NCBI RefSeq assembly: GCF_019320115.1 | Contig: NC_089594.1 | Location: forward strand, 22,995,086-23,059,085 | Reading direction: 5' to 3' | DNA from: Miscanthus floridulus | Taxonomy: Eukaryota > Streptophyta > Magnoliopsida > Poales > Poaceae | Length of the DNA: 64,000 nucleotides | Shown: positions 34,168-44,839 of the stretch, piece after piece | How the letters are laid out: each line of letters begins with the position of its first letter | Position numbering within the stretch: the stretch's first letter is position 1 | The notes under the pieces: generated by a model | What the model was told of the DNA's origin: nothing | The model's input: only the letters and a program-made list of their open reading frames with translations | Databases searched by the model: none | Program-made: the position numbers and the translations under genes

Positions 34168-35245
34168 CTAGTACATTCAACGATTATATACTACTTGTGA
34201 TGGTCGTCAGTTCCTTTTTTCTAACTACTCATTGGCAATTCGCTATTATCAGGTTTGATCTTGGCCTTGTCCAAAGAGTCAGTGCCAGTAGCCCTGTCAC
34301 CGCAAAATCAGAGTATGTTACGTTCTACAATTTGTTTTGCTTGTACAGTGACAACAATTAATTATCTGGAGGATTATTATTGTCACTACCATGCTAGTCT
34401 ACTTTAATAATCCCATATATGGTATAGAAGTCTACTTTTATGTCTATTACTAACTGCGAAAATGTACTACTATCGACTAGTATTTAATTGTGCACTGCAT
34501 CATAGACTCGTGAAAAACTTGAACATTTTGATTCCGTAGAATATACATACGGAAAACTTCTTCTATCAAAGACTTATACTTAAGGTGAACTCTGATTAGC
34601 TCTATTATCTGTCCTTATTCTACACAATTCAGCGCCTTGTTCCTTGCCTACAGTTTAATTTTGTTGCTTGTAGTAACTTTTAAGCTAAAAAATGGCCTAG
34701 AACTAAGGTGATACAAATTTGAAATAAACCAAAGTATGAGAGATTTAAAATGTATGTTAAACTACGAATGTGGATACCTTATGCTAAAACTGCCTACCAT
34801 AATTTCAGACCCATTATTCAATTTATAAACCCTTTTGCTATTTAACAAACCTGAATTGAATTACCTTCTGTTTAAATAACATAAGCTTTCCTGCTCGCTG
34901 AGAGGTCATCGACCCTTGAGTACATAAATTTGCCATAACTGAAAACCATCATTGCAGGACCTGATGCATGGACCTTTCATCTCGAGTTACAATATCAACA
35001 ATTAATAATTCTGCTGCCATTGTGAATCATCTGTTTTTGGTCTGCTAAGACGTTACTGCAGCAATATTGAATTGCCTCCATTTGACCATTTGTCACTGTC
35101 ACGTTTAAATTGATGAAGGTGAAAAAAGCCATAGTCTGTGACTGCTGCGGCTGGTTGCAGCTGCTGCTGGCTTGGCTATTGCAGCCAGCTTGCCGAACAC
35201 CCCCGCATTCTTGGGCAGAGGGAGTACTCAAAACCCCGACTGCCG
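34168..35245 (+). other. Intron-like DNA and upstream region of the WDR25-like gene
   Basis: AT-rich sequence. A candidate 60-bp exon at 34253-34312 is bounded by ATTATCAG and GTATGT, and a further acceptor (CATTGCAG) is at about 34957. These could belong to a plus-strand transcript starting near 28457. Nothing else was recognised; the core promoter of the WDR25-like gene should be within a few hundred bases of 35246. Confidence 0.35.
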
Positions 35246-38200
35246 ATGGATCTCCTCTCCGCTGCGTACGGCGCTACCTCCGACGACGAGGATGCTGCTG
35301 GCCCACCCTCCTCCGCTCCGGTTGCCACCGGGTCTGCCTCCTTCGCTCCACATCCCCTGAAGCGGCCGCGGTGGGAATCTCACCAATACCTCCCTCCAAC
35401 CCACTGCTTCCCACAACAGCCCCTGCTCAACGCAGCGACGCCGCTGGCATCTCCATCCAGTGGCAGGTACGTTTCCAAGAGGGAGCGTGCTCTCCTGGCT
35501 TCATCGCAGGCACATGTAGAATCCGGATCACCCCTGCCTCCGCGGACGAGTACGGAGTTTGATTGCGCAGGTGAGCTTTTTGGGCCCCCATTGCAGCAGA
35601 TTGAAAGATGCTGATTATCCTAGCATAAAATTTGTCCTGGGTTGCTGGTTAGCTGCTCCCATGGGAAGACACCAGCTTCACCAGACTGCTTGCTGGGTTC
35701 AGGATAGTTTTATGTGATTAGTTCTGATAAATTGATTTGTAATAGTGTAGTGGATCCCAGGATGAATTTAATCTTCCATGATTAGATGTCTGAAATGGTT
35801 TAAACTGTTTGAAGAACAATGTTCAGGGGTCTTGGATAAAGGCTGATAAAAAGCTTGTTTCGTAATATCCAATTGTTGTGTGAGAAAACCGAAGTGCTTT
35901 GTTTCAAGGGTCCTGTTTTCTGTTATCATGATGATTTCACGAGGAACTAGTTTAGGGAGTGACACATCTGTACTTTAGTAGTATTTTTATATGTTGCTTG
36001 AGCAGCCCATTTTCTACCTTCTGTATTTCTGTAACAGTGAACATGTTGTTACAGATGGCTCTATCACCTATACAAATCTACGAGCTGACATTTTGCATTC
36101 CTTGCGATGCCAACCAAAGCCTGGACCAAGCACAAGTTTCCCTTTGAAGCTCTCGGTTTGTTTGAAGGGTCACACTAAGGCAATCAATTGTGTAGATTGG
36201 TCACCAAGTCATGGTTAGTAATTATTCTTACATAGTTCTGCTTCCATGATCTTTACTATTCTGTTTGACTTATGTTATTAATGAGTAAATGTTCTTAGAT
36301 CTTTATGAGTTAGCCATTCTCTAGGGTTGTGCATTAGGATATTAAGAGAATGCAGAATTCTCCCTCTTCTAATCAAGACAATGCATTGGTTTTACAGCAG
36401 TCATGGGGATTTGGGGTATGCAATTTGAGATACAATAAGGTGGTTCAACATGATACGTTTCTCTACTTCTCTTATAGTAACCTGGAAACAAAGTGGGTGC
36501 CCGGTGCTGTGCTGGTATTGATGTTGTTACCAACATTAAAATTGAAACTGGCAGAGTATTATCTATAAATTTTGGCTATGAGAAGTTTTTTTCCTCTATT
36601 CTACAAGAAAATGGCAATATTAGACGTTGCACTGGGTTGTCCTTCCACCATACAAACATGGATTTCTCTACTAACATGTTTGACATGTTCTTCTGGCATT
36701 CTCAGTGTTCTCAACAATCTGGCTACTAGCCCTAGTAGATTAGCACTGAGCCATCTAAACTCACAGTACGAATGATGATGCTATGAAGGTACACGGTAAC
36801 ATTGTAAGTCTAAGAAAACTACAAAAGGTTGTCATGTAGGGAATTTTCACCTTTTTGCTTTTGAATGCTTATATTAACTCTTTAGAGAAGGCTATCAGGA
36901 CTGAACTGACCATTCTGAAATTCTGATCTTATGCAAACCAAGATATATCACCTCCACTGTCCCCTTGATCTTCACCTTCGATTTTGTACTTCTAATCTTC
37001 TATGGAAATGCTTACAATCCATGTTTCTTGGTAATTTGGTGTCAAATAGGGATGCTTTTGAAATATTACATTTGGCAATATCTTCATGGAATTTTCCTTG
37101 TTATTCTTCGTGCTTCACTTTTAACTAACACTATTAATAATATGGTGCACATGTCGATTTGATAGGAAGTACCAATGCATGAGATGAGTTGTTTCATAGA
37201 ATCACCAGCTTCAAATTTTGTTGGTTGGTTAATTGAGATATTGCTTTTGACATACAGTACAAAATACCCATGATGATTTTGCATGGCTTTTATTTAAATT
37301 AGTCTCACTCAATAGACATTCACAAAGAAAAGTATCTGCAGGGCATCTTCTTGCTTCTGCTGGAATGGATCACACGGTTCATGTATGGAACGTATGGGAC
37401 AAAGGGAATACCACTGCTCGTGTTTTGAAACATCACACTGCTGCTGTAAAGGATGTAAGGTGGTCCCTTCATAGGCCCTTTTTACTTTCTGGAGGTCTTG
37501 ATTGTTCCGTACAGCTAGTTGATGTTGTTGAGGGAAAAGTAATGAAAGTATTCAAGGAGGATCAAGCTGTGGAGGTTATCAAGTTCAATCCAAGCAACCC
37601 CGATATCTTCCTATCTGGTGGGTCCAAGGGTTCCCTTAGACTCTGGGATATTCGATGTGGCCTGGTAACAAAAGAATTTCATAGAAACCTTGGAACCATC
37701 CTTGACATTGACTTCAGTGCTGATGGGAGACAATTTATCTCTTCAACTGACACAACCAGAAGCAATATTAGTGAGAACACTATAATTGTTTGGGATGTCA
37801 TGCGACAAGTTCCTTTATCTAACCAGGTAATAGGCGTATAGCTCTATATTAGTCCGTAAGTGTATGTGGTTCTGATGCCATCTTTGTTAGTACCTTATGA
37901 ACATGTTGCTTCTATTTGCATGCAGTCAACATGTGGTACAACACTTTAAAAAAAGGTCAAAATTTGAAACCTGGTTAGTTTTGTTATATCAGCCCTGTTA
38001 GAGATTATATTTTTACAATTTCCACTTGGATATATCTGTTGTGATATGTAGAAGTTGAACATAGTATTTCAGCATATTCATGAGAGAAGTAAAACCCGTC
38101 TAATCATGCTGCAGCACTAATGGGACTGGAGCATTGTATCAGAACATATTCTAGAAACCATCATAAGTTGTTACCGTATGTTGCACTGAAGTTCTAATTT

Positions 38201-39255
38201 AGCAGTTTGTTTGTATAGATTTACAAGTTGCTCACTGTTGAATATCTGTTCTGCCAATTCTTGAAAAAAAATGGATTTACAATTCTTTGTTTCATAACCC
38301 ATGCTGTATCTGCTGAAGTAGGTCCCCCAAATTACCAACATGATTAGTCTATTACTGTTAGTTCCATATTATATCTGTGCCTTTGTAGTACTATCTCCTT
38401 TCAGTTTTATTTAAAGTTGGCAAATCTCTGTGGTCAAACATTATCAGAACGTCAACATATTTAAAATTGTCAAAGTTGGATATATGAAAATGCCATTACT
38501 ATATTTGTTGTTAAATTTAATTTTAAACTAAATTTTACAAGTCACAATGTTGTAAAGTTACAGATAATTAACAATCAAAGTCACATTTTGAAGACTGAAA
38601 TGTAAAATTTTATCTTGCCCTAATATTAAACCATGAAGAGTTTTGGTCCTTTTCTTGTTTTTTTCTTTTTTTATAGATAAACATCACGCTCAATTTCTAT
38701 GTTTGGTCAGTTTCTTGTTTTTTTTTCTTTTTCTTTTTTTTTTACTTTTTTTTTTATAGGTGAACATCACGCTCTAGTCTATTTCTTCCGTCATTAGTCC
38801 AGGGAGCGTATTTTTCAGTAACAGGGATTGGCCTCCTACCAGCAGGATGGAAGTTAACAGAATTCACCATTTGTATATCACAGGTTTATACTGAAGCATT
38901 CACATGCCCATGTGTAAGATACCACCCACGTGAAGCATCTTTTGTTGCACAATCCAATGGGAACTACATTGCTATTTTTTCAGCAAGGCCGCCCTTCAAG
39001 CTGAACAAGTATATGCGGTTTGAAGGACATGGGGTGTGGGGTTTCCCTGTAAAGTGCAACTTTTCCCTCAGAGGAAGAGAACTAGCATCTGGTTCGTCCG
39101 ATGGATGTATTTACTTTTACGATTACAAGTCGGCAAGGCTTTTAAGGAAAATAGAAGCCTTCAAAGAAGCATGCACTGATGTTGCTTACCACCCAGTAAT
39201 GCCTAATGTGATTGCTTCTTGTAGCTGGACTGGTGAAATATCTGTCTTTGAGTGA
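35246..39255 (+). CDS. WD40 repeat protein, WDR25/PRP17-like
   Basis: Four exons with canonical GT-AG introns: 35246-35570, 36055-36213, 37342-37826 and 38884-39255. They join in phase to 446 codons. Residues 1-130 are a disordered leader (MDLLSAAYGATSDDEDAAGP, then KRPRWES). From about residue 147 there are WD40 blades: KLSVCLKGHTKAINCVDWSP, HLLASAGMDHTVHVWNVW, HTAAVKDVRWSLHRP with GGLDCSVQLVDV, a blade with FLSGGSKGSLRLWDIR, a blade ending NTIIVWDV, and a last one with ELASGSSDGCIYFYDYKSAR and VIASCSWTGEISVFE at the C-terminus. Plant homologues (At5g54520 type) are related to the splicing factor PRP17/CDC40, so a nuclear RNA-related scaffold role is likely but inferred. All frames are open and splice sites good, so the gene looks functional. 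Confidence 0.9.
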
Positions 39256-39308
39256 CATGATATAATGCTTGGTACGGAAGTAAAGTTGAGTGTTACATGG
39301 CAAAGTTT

Positions 39309-39520
39309 TTCGTCTGAGGATATTATAGACACAAACAACTCCCTGAGCGAGTTACAGAATACAGTATATATTTGTGTTAGCGGTTCTGAACTTCTGATGC
39401 TCCGCAGACGAGAATAACTTCCAAGGTTGAGTTGTTTGTGTCTATATCCCCATGGGTCTCTTTAAATAGTGTTAAGTGAACCGCTAGTATAAATATATGA
39501 TTTATAGTGGTTGTTGACTT
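39309..39520. repeat. Inverted-repeat cluster at the 3' end of the WDR25-like gene
   Basis: A perfect 18-bp inverted repeat, TATAGACACAAACAACTC at 39324-39341 and its complement at 39429-39446, begins 69 bases after the stop codon. A second imperfect pair (GTTAGCGGTTC near 39378, GAACCGCTAG near 39478) and a CGTCTG/CAGACG pair interlock with it. If transcribed in the 3' UTR it would fold strongly. Decayed MITE or hairpin precursor are both possible. Confidence 0.6.
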
Positions 39521-39724
39521 AGCACTACCGCCAGTGTAAATTTTTTTTGATTTTACACTGTTATCTTAAGTGACCACCGATGTAAATCGTATATTTACAC
39601 TAGCAATTTTCTTAAGGGTACCGTTGGTGTATAAACATTTAAACTGTGGGTTTTCTTATTGTGCCACATGTACAAATTACACTATAAATACCCTTTCCTT
39701 CCCGACTAGAACTGTATAGACTAA

Positions 39725-40065
39725 GGGTCTGTTTAGTTGGGCTCTTGGCTTTGGCTTTTGGCCTCAAAAGTCAAAAGCCCAATCAAAGGGGCTGTTTTTT
39801 TTAGAAGCAGCTGCTTTTCCGTAATACATTTTTAAAAGCTGGTTTGATTTTGCTTTTGGCTTTTGGCTTTCTGCTTTTTAAAATTGATGGAATAAAAATC
39901 TCTTCCATAGTTGTTTTAAGAGAGATAAAGATAGAATGTATATTTTATACTTGTTCAACCAAACAGCTTTCAGCTTTTCTACAGCTCACAGCCCATAACA
40001 GCTTTCTCATAGCTCACAGCCTACAACAGTTTTTTCCCACAGCCACAGTTCAACCAAACACACCC
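39725..40065. mobile_element. MITE with GGGTSTGTTTRGTTG inverted ends
   Basis: Left end GGGTCTGTTTAGTTGGGC and right end CAACCAAACACACCC-like form inverted repeats, flanked by TAA at 39722-39724 and 40066-40068. Inside are mirrored CTTTTGGC and GCCAAAAG-type tracts. No coding capacity. Confidence 0.6.
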
Positions 40066-40547
40066 TAAGCCACCTTCCATTTTTTGTGTCCTTGAGGTCC
40101 AAAAATTGCAAAATATAAGATCCAAACGCACCCCAAGTTTATACAATAAAGATGTAGAATAACTTAGCATGGATTCCTCTTAAACACGCATGATGGTGTT
40201 GGAGCTCGTCCTAGTGTTGATACGCTTGTGAGAATTCCAGGGACGAAAGCGTTGCACCCTACATGTTTATATAGGCCAAGAAAATACCTTTAGCGTGGTT
40301 TATAAGTTGTACCAAGATTGCTTGACCAGTCAGAAAAGTCTAGATTCTATTTACAAAGAAATCATCTCTCTAAAAGTACAACAATACATTGTACATCTCT
40401 CTATCCTAAACCGATTCAGAGTCATCATGGATATTACATGGTATTTGAGATACACATCTTAACAACACTAGCAAATGCAATCGTTGAGGTGGTTGTGGGA
40501 TTGTGCATGGAATGAACCACCATGCGGCCATAAAGGGTAGCCATTAA

Positions 40548-40971
40548 GGTGCTGTTTGGTTCGCACATTTCAGGGTGTGATCCGATCACGGCGCCAACGG
40601 ATTGCGTTGCTTGTTGTTTGTTTAGCGTACGGTGCGATCGATTGCCGCGGGACAAACCTTCAACGAGCGGATTACGCCCGCATGTGAGAAGAAAACTACC
40701 CCCGATGGATTACCCCAGCTAGAACCAAACAAAAAAAGAAAGAAAACTGCCCCCGATGCGTTGCCTGTTCGGTTGGTTGGTTCGTATCGTTGCTGGTTCG
40801 TGAAGAAGTACTGCTGACTGGTTTGTGTGAGAAAAATATTGTTCCGGCTGAAAATTTACGATCGTTTACGACAAGCCACAGCCAAACGAACAGGCTGTGA
40901 TTCCCTTCCCGTTGCTGCCCTGGAATCGTTACATTTACGTTAACGTTGCCTTTGTTGATCCAAACAGCACC
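40548..40971. mobile_element. Tourist-type MITE
   Basis: A 424-bp element with ends GGTGCTGTTTGG and CCAAACAGCACC, perfect 12-base inverted repeats, flanked by TAA (40545-40547 and 40972-40974), the PIF/Harbinger target duplication. Confidence 0.75.
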
Positions 40972-41049
40972 TAAGTCTTTTGCACCAAGTTCAATGGCCT
41001 ATAGAACATCCCCATAATGGCAAAATAGATAGAGAGTACAATTTTTTAT

Positions 41050-42556
41050 TATGTACTTTGGGCTTGAGCTCACAAATGCAGTTCTCTCAGCCATTCCCAC
41101 CTTCCACTTGAGTGCCCTATCTTTATCTTAAGGAGTTTTTAAGCAAATTGAAAAGTATAGGGAACATTATTGCTTGTGGAGATGTGTTGACATAAATTCA
41201 AAAAAGCCTCCAAAGGCTGCTTGGGAAATGGTCTGTCTGCCGAAGATTGAGGGAGATTTAGGAGTCATCAATTTGAAAAGGCACAATGAAGCTCTCCCAG
41301 ATGAAAAATCTAGATAAGTTCTTCAACAATAAGGACATACCTTGGGTCTCTTTAATTTGGGGAAAGTATTATGAAAATGGAAGACTCTCAAGTAACATCA
41401 CAAAAGGCTCCTTCTGGTGGAGGGACATCCTAAAGTTGCTGGACTATTTCAAATATATTTCCCCTATTCAAGTTCAAAATGGCAAGACAATTGGATCCAA
41501 CAACCCCTGAAAGAAGATTATCCTGAGCTCTATTCTTTTGCCAAAAACAAGACTATCTTAGTTTGTAAACTATATGCCCAACAACACTTTCCGAACCTAT
41601 TCTGTTTTGCCTCTATCTGCAGAAGCATATGCCCAACTTTAAATAATTCAGTCTTTCAGGGATCACTTCCCTCTAACTGATCAACAAGACAGACGGACAT
41701 CACTATGGGGAGACTTCTCAGCATCAAAGACATATAACTTCTTGATTGGTCACAGACATGTACACCAGGTATAAAAATGGTTGTGGAAGCAGGGGCGGAT
41801 CCAACGGTGGGGCGGGGGGGGGGGGGGGGGCCTACCCATACCGGAGCAGTGGAGCCCCCTGTGGAGCCCTCATGAATTTTTAGGTAAAATTCTATAATGT
41901 AGGGGGCTGAGACTTAAGATCGAGCAGCAGTGTTGTTCAGCCCCCCTTGAAATATTTTTTTGGATCCACCGCTGTGTGGAAGTGCTTCTGTGAGCCAAAA
42001 CACAAGGTCTTCTGGCTTCTCTTGAAAGATCAACTAAGCACTAGGAACATTGTAAGGAAGATAATTTTGCACGTGGACTCTTATCTCTGTGTTCTTTGCC
42101 AGTTATCAGTAGAGGAGACTTTAGGGCATCTTTTTCTTGAGTGCCCTTTTGCCAAAGACTGCTGGAACTTGCTTGGCATTACCTTTCAGAATGGCTCCAG
42201 CCTCACATATTGCATTCTACAAATCAGAAATCAATCCCACCCGGTCTTCTTCATGATGGTGGCAATTCTAATGTGTTGGGCCATTTGGATAGTTCAAAAT
42301 GACTTCATATTCAAGAATGTGCAACCAAATGTTCATGTAGCAAAAGAAGTCTTCAGAAGGAGTTGACGTTACTTTCACTAAGGGCAAAGACAAAAGTTTC
42401 TATCACCTTTGGTCTATGGATCAAAAATTTGTTGTAATCTTCTTGTTTGTGCTTATTTTCTTTCTTTTTTTCTTAATCTGTTTCCTTGTGCCTGGTACCG
42501 TTCTTTTCTTATAAATAAATTCCTGTAGGGGCTCCAGCCCCTCCGGTTTCATTAAA
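41050..42556 (+). mobile_element. L1-type LINE remnant (3' end)
   Basis: Decayed 3' part of a plant L1-like element. Pieces in several frames recall the C-terminal region after RT: KAAWEMVCLPKIEGDLGVIN, then MKNLDKFFNNKDIPWVSLIW and KGSFWWRDILKLLDYFKYIS near 41286-41460. A zinc-binding zf-RVT domain follows at 41980-42366, with KHKVFWLLLKDQLSTRN, CVLCQLSVEETLGHLFLECP and WNLLGI. It ends in GGGGCTCCAGCCCCTCC and a short poly-A at about 42553. RT and endonuclease are missing, so it is a truncated and inactive copy. A hAT MITE interrupts it. Confidence 0.75.
41790..41974. mobile_element. hAT-type MITE inside the LINE
   Basis: A 185-bp element with ends CAGGGGCGGATCCA and TGGATCCACCGCTG (inverted, two mismatches) and a perfect 8-bp target duplication TGTGGAAG (41782-41789 and 41975-41982). 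Removing it with one duplication copy restores the LINE frame across the site. It includes a run of 18 G. Confidence 0.85.
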
Positions 42557-42754
42557 AAAACAAATTCATACATTGGCAAATTCAAACAGCAAATTGTCCA
42601 TCTCATACCACCGTTTAGTGGCGCCTCATCTTTTTTTTTGGCCCCCATCGACCGCTGCGTCTGGCAGCTCGCCGGTGAACGGCCAAGGGTTGTAAACACT
42701 CTTTTTCCTCTTAATAAAAAAACATGCGCGTCACTTTTTTGGAAAAAATACGAA

Positions 42755-43870
42755 ATGTCTAGGGCCCAGACGTCCGGCTAGCATCTAGACGCCTGCGCCT
42801 GCTGTGCCGGCTTCACGTAGGGACCCGCGTTGCTCCGTGTCACGCGCTTGCACCGTGGCGCCCCCTCCATACCCATGCGCATGTAGGCGGGCCCAGCAGT
42901 GGCTGCTGCAGATGGGTCCCACTGCAACATGTGTAACACCAAAATCTATTTTTGTAACTTCTAAATGAAACACTTGCAACATACGTCCAAAACAATTAAA
43001 ATACTTGGAACATACGTCTGAAACACCAGGAAAACACGTTTGTAGCCATTGCAAAACATATGCAACATCCAGATAAAACACTTGCAACATACGTATGAAA
43101 CACCTTAAAACATACGCTTGCAACATGCATGTATATGCAACATCCAGATCTACTTTTGCAACATCCAGATGAAGCACTTGCAACATACGTCTGAAACAGA
43201 TAAAATATTTGGGACATACACTTGAAAACACGATTGCAACATCTGCAACATTCTGATCTACTTCTGCAACATCGACATAAAACACTTGCAAGATACCTCA
43301 GAAACATTTGAAACACTTGAAATAGATGCTTGCAACATGTAGTTTCAACACAAACATCTCCTTGCTGCTTGGCAGAATGGATCCTTGTCGGCATGTGGAG
43401 TTCTATCTCGACCGTCGCGGGCTGCATGCGGGCGAGTTCTGCCCCAGCCACGACGAACTGGGTAGGCGGGGCGTGAGATGTGCATGGGCGAGCGCCACAC
43501 CTGGCCGCAGCAAGCTGGGCAGGCAGAGGTGGAGGTCTTCATGGCTACCGAGCAGGCGTCCGGCCCCCGTGGTGGAGGTGGCAACAGTCTTCCTCACCAC
43601 GGGTGGGCAGTGCAGCGCACCCGGTGGAGCTTGTGCTTATGCGGCTAGCGGTGACACTCGACGCTCGTGCTTATGCAGACGGTGGCGGCACTCGGCGGAC
43701 ACGGGCACTAGCAGAGCTCGTGCGTACGCGATCGAAGGGCGGGCAATGCGGTGGAGCCGATGCAAATCAGAAAGATAAGATGTCGCTCTCTTTTTTTTGG
43801 AGAAACCGTGTATGCCAATGAGGGGAGCAGGCATGCGGGCCGGTCTACAGCCCAGCTAGCCGCGTCCGAA
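42755..43870. mobile_element. Non-autonomous element with TTGCAACAT repeats, copy 2
   Basis: Same plan and orientation as 720-1740: a GC-rich left part with CAGACGTCCGG and CATCTAGACGCC, the junction GGGTCCCACTGCAACATGTG, about 400 bases of degenerate TTGCAACATACGTCTGAAAC units (42925-43350), then a GC-rich right part. Frames within are translations of the repeats or GC-rich shadows and are not supported. Ends are approximate; no transposase. Confidence 0.5.
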
Positions 43871-44000
43871 CCGACGCGGAATAGACACCCGTGATATAGG
43901 ATTAGCGAAAAAATATCACCAGCTTGCTACATGCTTTGTTAGGGCTTTATTTATGAAGTAACATCCATAAATTTCTAACCGGCCATAATCATAAGGTAAT

Positions 44001-44284
44001 GAAAGGGCTCTGTAGCCTAGTGGTTATAAGAGCCTCAGTAGATCTCATGTCTTGGGTTTGACTCCCCGTGGGAGCGAGGCGACGTTCTATCGACAGCGAG
44101 ACGTCTGTGGTGACTCGTCAATCTTGAAGATTTATCGGCCTAGTCTTCGAAGATGTTCATGCCGGCCTAATCTTCGAAGATGTTCATAGGGGTAGGATTT
44201 ACATGGGTGTGTTCATAGGGATGAGTGTGCATACGTTGCGTGCGTTGTGAGTGTCTCTGTTGTTGTGTGTAATGGCAAAAAAAT
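44001..44284 (+). mobile_element. tRNA-derived SINE
   Basis: The head has an A box (TGTAGCCTAGTGGTTATAAGAG) read in part as GTAGCCTAGTGG and a B box GGGTTTGACTCC with tRNA-like spacing, the internal RNA polymerase III promoter. The body ends TGTTGTTGTGTGTAATGGC and an A-run. A near-perfect target duplication ATRAGGTAA lies at 43991-43999 and 44285-44293. It resembles grass Au-type SINEs. Confidence 0.7.
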
Positions 44285-44334
44285 ATGAGGTAAATAAAGG
44301 AATTGGACTGTGAATCCAAGAGTAAAATTTACTA

Positions 44335-44835
44335 CTCCCTCCATCCCAAATTATAAGTTATTCTAAGAATCTTAAAGAGTTAAATGATCTCAAGTTTGAT
44401 CAAATTTATATGATAAAATAATAATATTTATGATACCAACTGAGTATCATTAAATTATTCATTAATTATATTTTCATAATATACTAAAAAAACTTGACCT
44501 GCGGGGTAAGACAACCCCGGGCATTGTGCTTAAGAAGAAGACTCCTAAACCCCTGCTCCACCCATACACAGCGGCACCGTAGCTCCCATGAGACTGGGCT
44601 AACCTTAGACATGTGGATGATTTTTTTTCGCCTCCGGCTGATAAATTCGCCCCGTGGGGGTTGAACTCCAGCCGCATGGTGCAACGCGGTAGCAGCTAGC
44701 CAACTGGACTAGCGGCCTCTTGCTTTTCGTAGTATAGCTATTTGATGTTATGAATTTTCTTAATTTTTTCTATATTTTTTTGTCAAAATTAAGAAGATTC
44801 TGGGAATGGCCTGTAATTTGCAACGGATGGAGCAG
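44335..44835. mobile_element. Stowaway MITE, split by a SINE
   Basis: Left end CTCCCTCCATCCCAAATTAT and right end TTTGCAACGGATGGAGCAG are Stowaway (Tc1/mariner) terminal repeats; TA flanks both ends (44333-44334 and 44836-44837). The inner arms pair in part; a SINE occupies the middle. Its right end is two bases beyond the TA from the stop codon of the CWC22-like gene, so it forms the start of that gene's 3' UTR. Confidence 0.75.
44490..44732 (-). mobile_element. tRNA-derived SINE inside the Stowaway MITE
   Basis: On the minus strand the head reads GAGGCCGCTAGTCCAGTTGG (A box like) and GGAGTTCAACCCC (B box like), and the 3' end is a T-run after GCAGGTCAAG. This is a SINE of p-SINE/Au type. 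It lies in the same orientation as the CWC22-like gene upstream. Exact borders are uncertain. Confidence 0.55.
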
Positions 44836-44839
44836 TATA

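Noticed and set aside
42925..43350. A CRISPR-like repeat array
   Set aside because: The units are degenerate, have no unique spacers of constant length and belong to a plant mobile element.
44001..44080. A functional tRNA gene
   Set aside because: A and B boxes are present but there is no cloverleaf acceptor pairing and a SINE body follows with a target duplication.
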